Shown here piece by piece: positions 35,688 through 42,726 of a stretch of DNA of 64,000 nt (position 1 is the stretch's first letter; the number at the start of each line of letters is the position of its first letter). This DNA is from Hoyosella altamirensis (GTDB lineage: Bacteria; Actinomycetota; Actinomycetes; Mycobacteriales; Mycobacteriaceae). The notes under the pieces were generated by a model. That model did no database searches. It saw nothing but the letters and a program-made list of their open reading frames with translations, and had not been told where the DNA came from. The DNA is taken from the NCBI RefSeq assembly GCF_014191505.1, contig NZ_JACHWS010000001.1, forward strand, positions 930,001-994,000, given 5' to 3'. Made by a program: the position numbers and the translations under genes.

Positions 35688-37222
35688 GAGATCGGATACA
35701 CGCCGTTCTCGAACTGCAGCGCCATGAAGCCGTTGTCCATGCACGTCACCCACAGTTGATCCCCATGGAACGCCGGAGGTGACATGCACCAGTCCGCGGA
35801 CATATCGATGCCGAGCAACCGGGCCCGTGGGCTCTCGATATCCTGCAGTTCAATGTCACCGTCAGCGATGGCGCGCGCCACGGCGATAGACCCGACGAGG
35901 GGCAGGCCGACTATCGCGCCGAGCGTCGCGTGCGTGGAGTTCACAAGCTGACCGGCTTTCCCCACCTGGGCCGGCGGGTTGAAATATGCGATCTCCTTGA
36001 CGTTGTTCAAATCTCGGACGTCGAAGACACGGATACCTGATTGAACCCACCCGCATGCGAGGGCCGTCGGGTCGACCTTCCGGTCTACCGTGCAATAGTG
36101 TGCGTCGTATCCGAACGCACCGTTACCGGAATTGTCGCGCGCCCACGTCCCAAGATTCTCGGGGAGATTAACTTCCAGCTTGATGGTGTTGATCAGCTTC
36201 AGATTCTGATCATCACGCGAATCGATGATCTTCACCCCGCCCGATCCGCCTTCGTCGACAGTGAAGAGGACCGGTGCGCCGTCCACTGTGACGGGGATGG
36301 TGTGCTGGGTAAGTTGCCCATCGGACCAGAACAGGCGGCCCACGTGAGGTACGACGGGGAACGGGTCACGCCGCTGCACTGAGCTGACGTCAAGCACGGT
36401 GATACCGGCAAGCGTCGATATGTACATGCGGTTGCCGTCGGCGGTGATGCCGAAGCCGTGGTTCGAGATCCCCGTGATGCCCGTCCAGATCACCCTCGGG
36501 TTGGAGGGGTCGCTCACATCGATTGCGGACAATTGGCCACCGACAGTGCCAGCCGCCCAATAGGTTCGACCATCCGGGGAAAAAGCGCCCTCGTGAGTGG
36601 TGATCGGCAGTGGCATCGAGAGCTGGGTGCCATCGCGATGGTTGAGGAGGCGTGGGGTGGCGCAGTCCTCTGACACGTCGTAGATCGAGAAACCACCCGC
36701 GCCGACCAGAATTCCGACACCTGTGCCCGCGAGCAGGCCGCGGCCTTCGTGAACGTCGAGGGACTCCCACGTGCCCGCAAGCATGGGCGGTTCTTGCAGT
36801 GACCGCACATGCCGGGGATTGGCGGGATCAGAAGCGTCGATGACCTGCACGCCGGTACCAGGGCTGCCCACCTGTTCGGGGATGGGGATATTCGAACCCG
36901 TGTACGAGCAATGATCGTATGAGACGCTGACGATTCCCGCGCCAGGGCCCTGATGCTGGCCGACCAGGCTCAGATTGCAGTTGTAGCCTTGTGCGCTGCG
37001 GCCGCTATCGCGGTCCGGTCCGGGAACTTGGCCCTGCAAGCCGGGCTCCGGGTCTGACCCCGGCCCACAGTCCGCGCGTTCGACGGCGGTCCGGTGCACC
37101 TCGAGAAAGTCGTCAACCGGATCGGCGCTGGCCGGAGCGCCGGCGACGATCAGCGCGAGAGCGCAGGCCGAGGCTCCAGCGCGCAGGGCAGAGCGTGATT
37201 GTGACCGTGTTGGTTCCCCCAT
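35684..37222 (-). CDS. Secreted LVIVD-repeat beta-propeller protein
   Basis: This 512-residue protein has a signal peptide (ACALALIVAGAPASA). At least six blade-like repeats of the LVIVD type are visible: GVQVIDASDPANPRHV, FSIYDVSEDCATP, SAIDVSDPSNPRVI, ITVLDVSSV, VKIIDSRDDQNLKL and IRVFDVRDLNNVKEI. Cysteines (DCGPG, YNCNL, DHCSY, AHYCTV, DWCMSP, VTCMD) probably form disulfides. These propellers have no assigned catalytic role and are thought to be binding scaffolds. It is the first gene of a two-gene operon with the DUF305 protein, coupled by ATGA. Confidence 0.88.
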   Translation of the reverse strand: MGEPTRSQSRSALRAGASACALALIVAGAPASADPVDDFLEVHRTAVERADCGPGSDPEPGLQGQVPGPDRDSGRSAQGYNCNLSLVGQHQGPGAGIVSVSYDHCSYTGSNIPIPEQVGSPGTGVQVIDASDPANPRHVRSLQEPPMLAGTWESLDVHEGRGLLAGTGVGILVGAGGFSIYDVSEDCATPRLLNHRDGTQLSMPLPITTHEGAFSPDGRTYWAAGTVGGQLSAIDVSDPSNPRVIWTGITGISNHGFGITADGNRMYISTLAGITVLDVSSVQRRDPFPVVPHVGRLFWSDGQLTQHTIPVTVDGAPVLFTVDEGGSGGVKIIDSRDDQNLKLINTIKLEVNLPENLGTWARDNSGNGAFGYDAHYCTVDRKVDPTALACGWVQSGIRVFDVRDLNNVKEIAYFNPPAQVGKAGQLVNSTHATLGAIVGLPLVGSIAVARAIADGDIELQDIESPRARLLGIDMSADWCMSPPAFHGDQLWVTCMDNGFMALQFENGVYPIS

Positions 37223-37380
37223 CCCCGAAAATTATCACGGGCACATAACGTTAACTGGCAATTTCCAAATATCTGTTAACTTCTATGTCGGACGCAGTGT
37301 CACAGATGGGGGAAACGCAGCAGGACGGTCTCCCCAGAAGCGTCATCGAGACCGTCGTTGTCGGTGACGACGAACAGATC

Positions 37381-37650
37381 CTACTTTTCTGGCTGGTCAG
37401 TCTTGTTTTCGACGCCCTGCTGCGGGGCTGTGCCGGTGCCGGGCTCGGGTGACTTCTCAGCGTCCTTGGCTGCTTCCGCGACTCCAAGGTTCTGCTCGAC
37501 AGCGTCACCGCCCTTGCGGATCTGGTCCCCGTACTTCCCGCCGGTCTTGCTGTCGAGGGTGTCTTCCACACGGTCGATAGCCTCACGCGCCTTGTCTGGG
37601 CTCTTCTGCGCGAGGTTCTTCGCCTTGTTGACGATGTCGCCGAATCCCAT
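37381..37650 (-). CDS. MT0933-like small protein (antitoxin family), copy 2
   Basis: This 89-residue paralogue of the protein at 33002-33268 starts after AGGAGG. The landmarks fall at identical positions: KSPDK at residues 16-20, KTGGKYGDQI at 35-44 and VEQNLGV at 51-57. A Pro/Glu/Gln-rich tail follows. As with copy 1, no toxin-like gene is adjacent: the neighbours are the propeller gene and YqeY. Both copies share the words GTCAGTA and GGCCAG in their upstream regions. Function as an antitoxin is inferred from family only. Confidence 0.82.
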   Translation of the reverse strand: MGFGDIVNKAKNLAQKSPDKAREAIDRVEDTLDSKTGGKYGDQIRKGGDAVEQNLGVAEAAKDAEKSPEPGTGTAPQQGVENKTDQPEK

Positions 37651-37754
37651 TCAGACCTCCTGAGTTGTTGAAATACGTTCGGTCTCTGGCCACCCTACTG
37701 ACAGCACGCGCCTCGCGCTCGATGCGCATGCTGGGGCGTAATGTAGGTCGCACT

Positions 37755-38225
37755 ATGGCTGAATTGAAAGAGAAGCTGCGCGCAGATCTGACCGCGGCGA
37801 TGAAGGCTAAGGATTCCGCGACAACCGCGACGCTGCGCATGCTGATTGCGGCGATCCGCACGGAAGAAGTATCGGGAACCGAGGCGAAAGAGCTCACCGA
37901 CGCGGACATCATCAAAGTTCTCACGAAAGAAGCGAAAAAGCGGGCCGAGTCAGCCACCGTATTTTCAGACGCAGGCCGCGAAGAACTAGCGTCCAAGGAG
38001 CGTGCGGAAGGCGAAATCATCGCGCGGTACCTCCCCAAGCAGCTTTCTGACGAAGAACTCGATACCGTCGTGACGAATGCGCTCGCCGCAGTGGAACAGG
38101 AGACCGGGGAACGCCCGGGGATGCGACAGATGGGTCAGGTCATGAAGGTCGCTTCAGCGGAGGTGGCTGGACGGGCGGATGGCTCCCGCGTGGCCGCATT
38201 AGTGAAGCAGAAACTCGCTGAGTAA
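37755..38225 (+). CDS. GatB/YqeY-domain protein
   Basis: This 156-residue protein matches the YqeY family, related to the tail domain of the amidotransferase subunit GatB. It has LKADMKAAMKAKD-like (LRADLTAAMKAKDSATT) and RMLIAAIRTEEV at the N-terminus, AKKRAESATVFSDAGR in the middle and IIARYLPKQLSDEEL. Its cellular role is not established; a tRNA-linked function has been proposed for the fold. The ATG at 37755 is the only start fitting the family length. It reads toward ligC, 36 bases away. Confidence 0.92.
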   Translation: MAELKEKLRADLTAAMKAKDSATTATLRMLIAAIRTEEVSGTEAKELTDADIIKVLTKEAKKRAESATVFSDAGREELASKERAEGEIIARYLPKQLSDEELDTVVTNALAAVEQETGERPGMRQMGQVMKVASAEVAGRADGSRVAALVKQKLAE

Positions 38226-38261
38226 GCACCGGCCGGCAGCAGCCTGACCTACCATCGGTGT

Positions 38262-39332
38262 GTGCAGCTACCTGTGATGCCGCCGGTGCGGCCCATGCTG
38301 GCCAAGGCCGCGGCCGAACTGCCGCGAGCCGACGGTCTGCGCTACGAACCGAAGTGGGATGGCTTCCGGTGCATAGTCTTTCGCGACGGCGACGACATCG
38401 AACTGGGCTCGCGCAACGACCGGCCGCTCACTCGCTACTTTCCGGAACTCGTTGACGTGCTGCGGCATGCCGTGCCGGAGAGATGCGTCATCGACGGAGA
38501 GATCGTGATCGTCACAGACCGCGGACTCGATTTCGATTTGCTGCAACTCCGGCTCCACCCTGCCGCGTCTCGCGTCACCAAGCTCGCAGGGGAGACACCA
38601 TCGAGCTTCGTGGCGTTCGACATGCTGGCGCTCGGCGACGATGACTTGACGACGGAGCCGTTCGATACGCGGCGCCGTCACCTCGCCGCAGCAGTCGCCA
38701 CCGGACCTCACGTTCACCTGACGCCGATAACCGCTGACGTCGCAGTAGCGCAAGACTGGTTCACCCGGTTCGAAGGCGCTGGATTCGACGGGGTCATGGT
38801 GAAAAGTGCGTCGCTGCCGTATGAACAGAACAAGCGCACGATGATCAAGGTCAAGCATGAGCGTTCCGCTGACTGCGTGGTAGCAGGGTTCCGCTGGCAC
38901 AAGGACGGCGAGGGAGTGGGATCGCTTCTCCTCGGACTGTTCGACGATGCTGGGACGCTGCACCATGTGGGTGTCGCCAGTAGTTTCACCGCGGCCCGGC
39001 GACGCTCGCTCGTGGACGAGTTGGCTCCGCTGCGCGAAGGTGCCCTCGAAAACCATCCGTGGCGTGAGTGGGCCGACGCGCAAGCCGCAACTACCGGTCG
39101 CATGCCAGGTGGTCAGAGCAGGTGGAGCGCTGGCAAGGATCTCTCCTGGGAGCCGTTGCGCACCGAACTCGTCGCGGAAGTGAGATACGAGCATGTACAA
39201 AGCGGTCGTTTCCGCCACGGAGGGCGTCTCGTCCGGTTCCGTTCAGACCGCACACCCGAGTCGTGCACCTACGCTCAGCTGGACGAGGTAGCGCCGGCCG
39301 AGCTCGCAGAGATTTTCGCTGTGCCGTCATGA
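38262..39332 (+). CDS. ligC: ATP-dependent DNA ligase LigC
   Basis: This 356-residue ligase starts at GTG. The nucleotidyltransferase motif I is KWDG at residues 31-34 with Lys31 as the AMP-accepting residue. Further motifs are VIDGEIVI (III), SFVAFDMLA, GFDGVMVK (IV) and RTMIKVKHERSADCVV (V). An OB domain ends the protein. The length matches mycobacterial LigC, without extra LigD-type domains. It overlaps the Prim-Pol gene by ATGA. In mycobacteria LigC and Prim-PolC act together in base-excision or gap repair, which this operon supports. Confidence 0.94.
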   Translation: MQLPVMPPVRPMLAKAAAELPRADGLRYEPKWDGFRCIVFRDGDDIELGSRNDRPLTRYFPELVDVLRHAVPERCVIDGEIVIVTDRGLDFDLLQLRLHPAASRVTKLAGETPSSFVAFDMLALGDDDLTTEPFDTRRRHLAAAVATGPHVHLTPITADVAVAQDWFTRFEGAGFDGVMVKSASLPYEQNKRTMIKVKHERSADCVVAGFRWHKDGEGVGSLLLGLFDDAGTLHHVGVASSFTAARRRSLVDELAPLREGALENHPWREWADAQAATTGRMPGGQSRWSAGKDLSWEPLRTELVAEVRYEHVQSGRFRHGGRLVRFRSDRTPESCTYAQLDEVAPAELAEIFAVPS

Positions 39333-40327
39333 TCATCGACGCCGCCGGTGTAGAGGTCACGTTGTCGAATCCGGACAAGGTGTACTTCCCCAAGCACGGC
39401 TGGACCAAGCGGGACGTCGCGCTGTACTACGAGAGCGTCGCCGGACCGTTGCTCGTGGCACTGGGTGGACGGCCGCTGCTGATGGAGCGGTATCCGGACG
39501 GTGCCGACGGTAAGTCGTTCTTTCAGAAGCGGGTTCCGAAGAACGCTCCGAGCTGGCTAGAGACCACTGTCGTTTCGACGCCCAACGGGACGACGTCCGA
39601 CGCGCTCGTTGCGAAAGACCTCGCTCATATCCTGTGGGGAGTCAACTTGGGCTGCATAGGGTTTCATGTCTGGCCATATCAAGCCGACACTCCCGAGGTG
39701 ACCGACGAGTTGCGCATCGACCTCGACCCTTCGCCAGGCGTGACGTTCGCGAACGTGCGAGAGGCAGCGGTCTGTACTCGTGAACTGCTGGCAGAGCTAG
39801 AAATCCAGTCCCACATCAAGACGTCTGGATCGCGTGGGTTGCATATCTATGTGCACGTCGAACCCCGATGGGACGGCTATCAGGTGCGTGCGGCTGCGGT
39901 CGCGCTTGCGCGGGAGCTTGAGCGGCGCCACGCTGATCTCATCACCGCACAGTGGTGGAAGGAAGAACGCGGCTCACGGGTGTTCGTCGACTTCAACCAG
40001 AATGCCCCGCACAAGACTGTTTTCGGTGCGTGGTGCGTGCGCCCCAGAGTTGGGGCGCAAGTGTCAACACCGATCAGCTGGGCAGAATTGGACGCTGTCG
40101 AACCGGATGTCTTGACGTTGGCTACTGTCCCTGAACTTGTTGCAGCGCATGGTGATCCGTGGGCGGGTAAGCCGAATGGGCCGCAATCGCTTGAACCGCT
40201 GCTCGAAATGTCCGAACGGGACATGGCCGATGGTCTTATGGATGCGCCGTGGCCGCCGGTCTACCCGAAGATGCCGAACGAGCCGCCGCGAGTCGCTCCG
40301 AGCCGGGCTAAACGCGACCCCGCCTGA
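39329..40327 (+). CDS. LigD-polymerase-like primase-polymerase (Prim-PolC)
   Basis: This 332-residue archaeo-eukaryotic primase-type protein starts at ATG 39329, overlapping the ligC stop. The metal-binding aspartates are Asp131 and Asp133 in RIDLDPSPG. A conserved SGSRGLHIYVHV follows, then VDFNQNAPHKT with the third acidic region. It has no ligase or nuclease domain and corresponds to the stand-alone Prim-PolC next to LigC in Mycobacterium. It fills short gaps with a preference for ribonucleotides in that lineage. The coupled overlap implies fixed stoichiometry with LigC. Confidence 0.93.
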   Translation: MIIDAAGVEVTLSNPDKVYFPKHGWTKRDVALYYESVAGPLLVALGGRPLLMERYPDGADGKSFFQKRVPKNAPSWLETTVVSTPNGTTSDALVAKDLAHILWGVNLGCIGFHVWPYQADTPEVTDELRIDLDPSPGVTFANVREAAVCTRELLAELEIQSHIKTSGSRGLHIYVHVEPRWDGYQVRAAAVALARELERRHADLITAQWWKEERGSRVFVDFNQNAPHKTVFGAWCVRPRVGAQVSTPISWAELDAVEPDVLTLATVPELVAAHGDPWAGKPNGPQSLEPLLEMSERDMADGLMDAPWPPVYPKMPNEPPRVAPSRAKRDPA

Positions 40328-40331
40328 GCCA

Positions 40332-40399
40332 AATCCATCTGTGCAGGTCAACAGAATGGCGTAATTTCGGGGGTTTTAGGTGACACCCGTAGATGGATT
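40332..40399. repeat. Long-range inverted repeat in the leader of the secreted-protein gene
   Basis: AATCCATCT (40332-40340) and AGATGGATT (40391-40399) are perfect complements 50 bases apart. A second small hairpin, GGGCGT-CACC-ACGCCC, lies at 40458-40473. Both are in the 198-base region between the Prim-Pol gene and the secreted-protein gene. The first could end the ligC transcript; together they could be a structured leader. Confidence 0.4.
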
Positions 40400-40525
40400 C
40401 GGGGGCGGGGCTTGCTCTCTGGGTGGGCAGTTACCACCCCTGGGGTCTCTGTCCGCCGGGCGTCACCACGCCCACTATTAGGGGGACGAACGAGCGATCG
40501 ACCACCGAAACTTCTGGAGAACCCC

Positions 40526-41071
40526 GTGACGTTTGCCCCCACCATCAAGCGCACCGCTACCGCTGCCACTCTCGCCGCTGCCACGAGCATCGCCATCTTC
40601 GCGGGCGGCACCGCAGCGAGCGCCGACATAATTTCTGGCAACGCCGCCGCAACGGTGGATGGCCATTACATCACCATCTACTTCAGTGACGTTGTCAGCG
40701 ACTACCAATATGCAACCGAAATCACCTGCCAGGTTTTCGTCAATCCCTCGAATGGCAACCCGTTCAGCCAGCTCGTCGACATCGACATTCCAAGCAAGAG
40801 CGGCAGCACCGTCATTCAAGGCCAGCCCGGCTACACCTACTACTTCACGGCCTCGTGCACAGACACGTATGACTTCCTCGCAATCCCGGTATACCCGAAT
40901 CCGGTAACCATCGCCGAGTACCACGAAGATGATTACGCCGCGGACTATGACGAATACCAGGATGAGCACGCCGAAGAGGAAAAGAAGAAGCACCACAACC
41001 GCAGGAACTGGATGAGCAACCGCGAAGGTTCCTCCTATGCTCGGAATGTTCTCGACCGTATCTTCGGCTGA
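40526..41071 (+). CDS. Secreted protein of unknown function with charged C-terminal tail
   Basis: This 181-residue protein starts at GTG 40526 after GGAGA. A signal peptide covers roughly residues 1-33, with TAATLAAATSIAIFAGG and cleavage after TAASA. The mature domain holds two cysteines (ITCQVF, ASCTDT) that could pair and has a beta-rich, aromatic character. The last 50 residues are strongly charged, an acidic DDYAADYDEYQDEHAEEE run and then a basic KKKHHNRRN. I recognise no family. It stands alone between the repair operon and a convergent regulator gene. Confidence 0.75.
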   Translation: MTFAPTIKRTATAATLAAATSIAIFAGGTAASADIISGNAAATVDGHYITIYFSDVVSDYQYATEITCQVFVNPSNGNPFSQLVDIDIPSKSGSTVIQGQPGYTYYFTASCTDTYDFLAIPVYPNPVTIAEYHEDDYAADYDEYQDEHAEEEKKKHHNRRNWMSNREGSSYARNVLDRIFG

Positions 41072-41109
41072 CCCTCCGACACCCAACCCAGCAGCGGGTG
41101 GGGGCCGAT

Positions 41110-41682
41110 CTAGTCGGCGGAGCGAGTGCGCAAATGGGCGCGCTCGCCTTGCTTGCCGAAGAGGCTGAGGATTTCGACCGGTTCTTTTCCGGCCGCGCCG
41201 AACCAGTGCGGCACGCGCGTGTCGAACTCTGCAGCCTCACCGGGCAACATCACAACGTCATGCTCACCGAGCAGTACACGCAGCCGTCCGTTGAGCACGT
41301 ACATCCACTCGTAACCCTCATGGGTTTGCATCACTGGCTCCGCGCCCTGATCTGGAGGGATGACCAGCTTGTACGCCTGAATGCCGCCCGCTCGGCGCGT
41401 CAGCGGAATCATCGTCCTGCCGTGATGGGTGATAGGGCGCATGTGAATTCGAGGGTCTCCCGTTGTGGGAGCGTCTACCAGTTCGTCCAGAGTGACGCCG
41501 TATGCCCGCGCGAGCGGTAACAGCAGTTCCAGGGTCGGCCGCCGGGTACCAGATTCGAGCCGGGACAGCGTGCTCACCGAGATTCCTGTTGTCTCCGACA
41601 GGTCGGCCAGCGTTGTCTCCCGCTGCTGTCGCAACGATCGCAAGTGCGGCCCGACACGGTCGAGTGCGCTACCAAGATCCAT
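41110..41682 (-). CDS. XRE-family regulator with cupin domain
   Basis: This 190-residue protein has an N-terminal lambda-repressor-type helix-turn-helix (LRSLRQQRETTLADLSETTG and SVSTLSRLESGTRRPTLE, residues 15-50). A C-terminal cupin_2 domain follows with HEGYEWMYVLNGRLRVLLG and PHWFGAAG. The cupin probably binds a small ligand. It is divergent from a thioredoxin-reductase-like flavoprotein gene, and a perfect 14-bp palindrome lies between them, so it likely controls both. This pairing is common in actinobacteria. Confidence 0.93.
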   Translation of the reverse strand: MDLGSALDRVGPHLRSLRQQRETTLADLSETTGISVSTLSRLESGTRRPTLELLLPLARAYGVTLDELVDAPTTGDPRIHMRPITHHGRTMIPLTRRAGGIQAYKLVIPPDQGAEPVMQTHEGYEWMYVLNGRLRVLLGEHDVVMLPGEAAEFDTRVPHWFGAAGKEPVEILSLFGKQGERAHLRTRSAD

Positions 41683-41703
41683 ACCCCAGAGTTTGCCATA
41701 TCA

Positions 41704-41717
41704 GCAAGGATCCTTGC
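41704..41717. promoter_or_regulatory. Perfect palindrome between divergent regulator and flavoprotein genes
   Basis: GCAAGGATCCTTGC is a perfect 14-bp palindrome 22 bases upstream of the cupin-regulator start (41682) and 56 bases before the flavoprotein ATG (41773). It is the obvious candidate operator for the XRE-cupin protein in the 90-base shared promoter region. The flanks repeat TTGCCA on both sides (41693 and 41714 area). Confidence 0.65.
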
Positions 41718-41772
41718 CAATACCGGGACGGGGCCAGCACAATCTCTGCGTAACCAATTCGGGGAGGTAGTG

Positions 41773-42726
41773 ATGGCTGATCAGTTGCTGGACCGCTACG
41801 ACGCGGCAATCATCGGTGGTGGAGCCGCCGGACTCAATGGCGCACTCATGCTCGCGCGGGCACGGCGTTCTGTTGTGGTTTTCGATGCGGGGGAGCCGCG
41901 CAACGCGCCAGCTGACGGCATCCACGGGCTGCTGGGGCGCGAAGGCATGCCGCCCGCTGACTTGCTGACGCGCGGCCGCGCGGAGGTGGAGCAATACGGA
42001 GGCACCGTCGTGTCAGCGACAGTCGCGAACGTAGCGCGCGGCGAACAGGACTTCGTTGTTGAGCTATCCGACGGCAGGACCATCCAGGCCAGCCGACTGC
42101 TCGTCACAACTGGGCTCATCGATGAACTCCCAGATGTACCAGGGGTGCGGGAGCGCTGGGGCCGTGACGTCATCCACTGCCCGTACTGCCACGGCTGGGA
42201 AGTACGCGATCAGGCGATCGGCATCCTCGCAACCGGCCCGATGTCGATGCATCAGGCGCTACTCTTCCGTCAGCTCAGTGACGACGTCACGTTCTTCCTC
42301 AATGGCCTGCCGCTGCCGGATGAACAGGCGGAACAACTCGCTGCACGCGCCATCACGACTGTGCCGGAAAAGGTGGCGGGGCTGGAAATCATCGACGACA
42401 CGCTGACCGGTGTCCGTCTCGACGAGGGCACAGTCATCAAGCGTCAGGTAGTCGTCGTCGCGCCCCGCATGGTGGCACGCGCCACGTTCCTCGACGCGCT
42501 CGGGCTGCAATCGCAGGCACACCCGTCCGGCATGGGTGAGTACATCCCCGTTGACGCGGCGGGACGTACCGAGGTCCCGGGCGTGTGGGCAGCGGGCAAC
42601 GTCACTGACCTTTCCGCGCAGGTTGGCGCGGCGGCAGCCGCTGGAGCCGCTGCCGCGGCGCAGATCAACGCCGACCTCGTACAGGAGGAGACGCAGAAAG
42701 CTGTCGCTGAATACCGGAACCGCTAG
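41773..42726 (+). CDS. Thioredoxin-reductase-like FAD/NAD(P) oxidoreductase
   Basis: This 317-residue flavoprotein starts at ATG 41773 after GGGGAGG. The FAD motif AAIIGGGAAGLNGALML lies near the N-terminus, and the redox motif HCPYCHGWE carries the paired cysteines. GVWAAGNVTD closes the FAD site. The NAD(P) domain lacks the usual GGGxSA glycine motif, reading GILATGPMSMHQA, so it may be one of the actinobacterial reductase-like proteins that do not use NADPH conventionally. Its partner and substrate are unknown. Its TAG overlaps the end of the convergent phospholipase gene by two bases. Confidence 0.9.
   Translation: MADQLLDRYDAAIIGGGAAGLNGALMLARARRSVVVFDAGEPRNAPADGIHGLLGREGMPPADLLTRGRAEVEQYGGTVVSATVANVARGEQDFVVELSDGRTIQASRLLVTTGLIDELPDVPGVRERWGRDVIHCPYCHGWEVRDQAIGILATGPMSMHQALLFRQLSDDVTFFLNGLPLPDEQAEQLAARAITTVPEKVAGLEIIDDTLTGVRLDEGTVIKRQVVVVAPRMVARATFLDALGLQSQAHPSGMGEYIPVDAAGRTEVPGVWAAGNVTDLSAQVGAAAAAGAAAAAQINADLVQEETQKAVAEYRNR

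Noticed and set aside
40328-40525. A cyclic-di-AMP (ydaO-type) riboswitch before the secreted-protein gene
   Set aside because: The position would fit an envelope gene in actinobacteria, but I could not trace the conserved ydaO sequence elements; only simple stems are visible.
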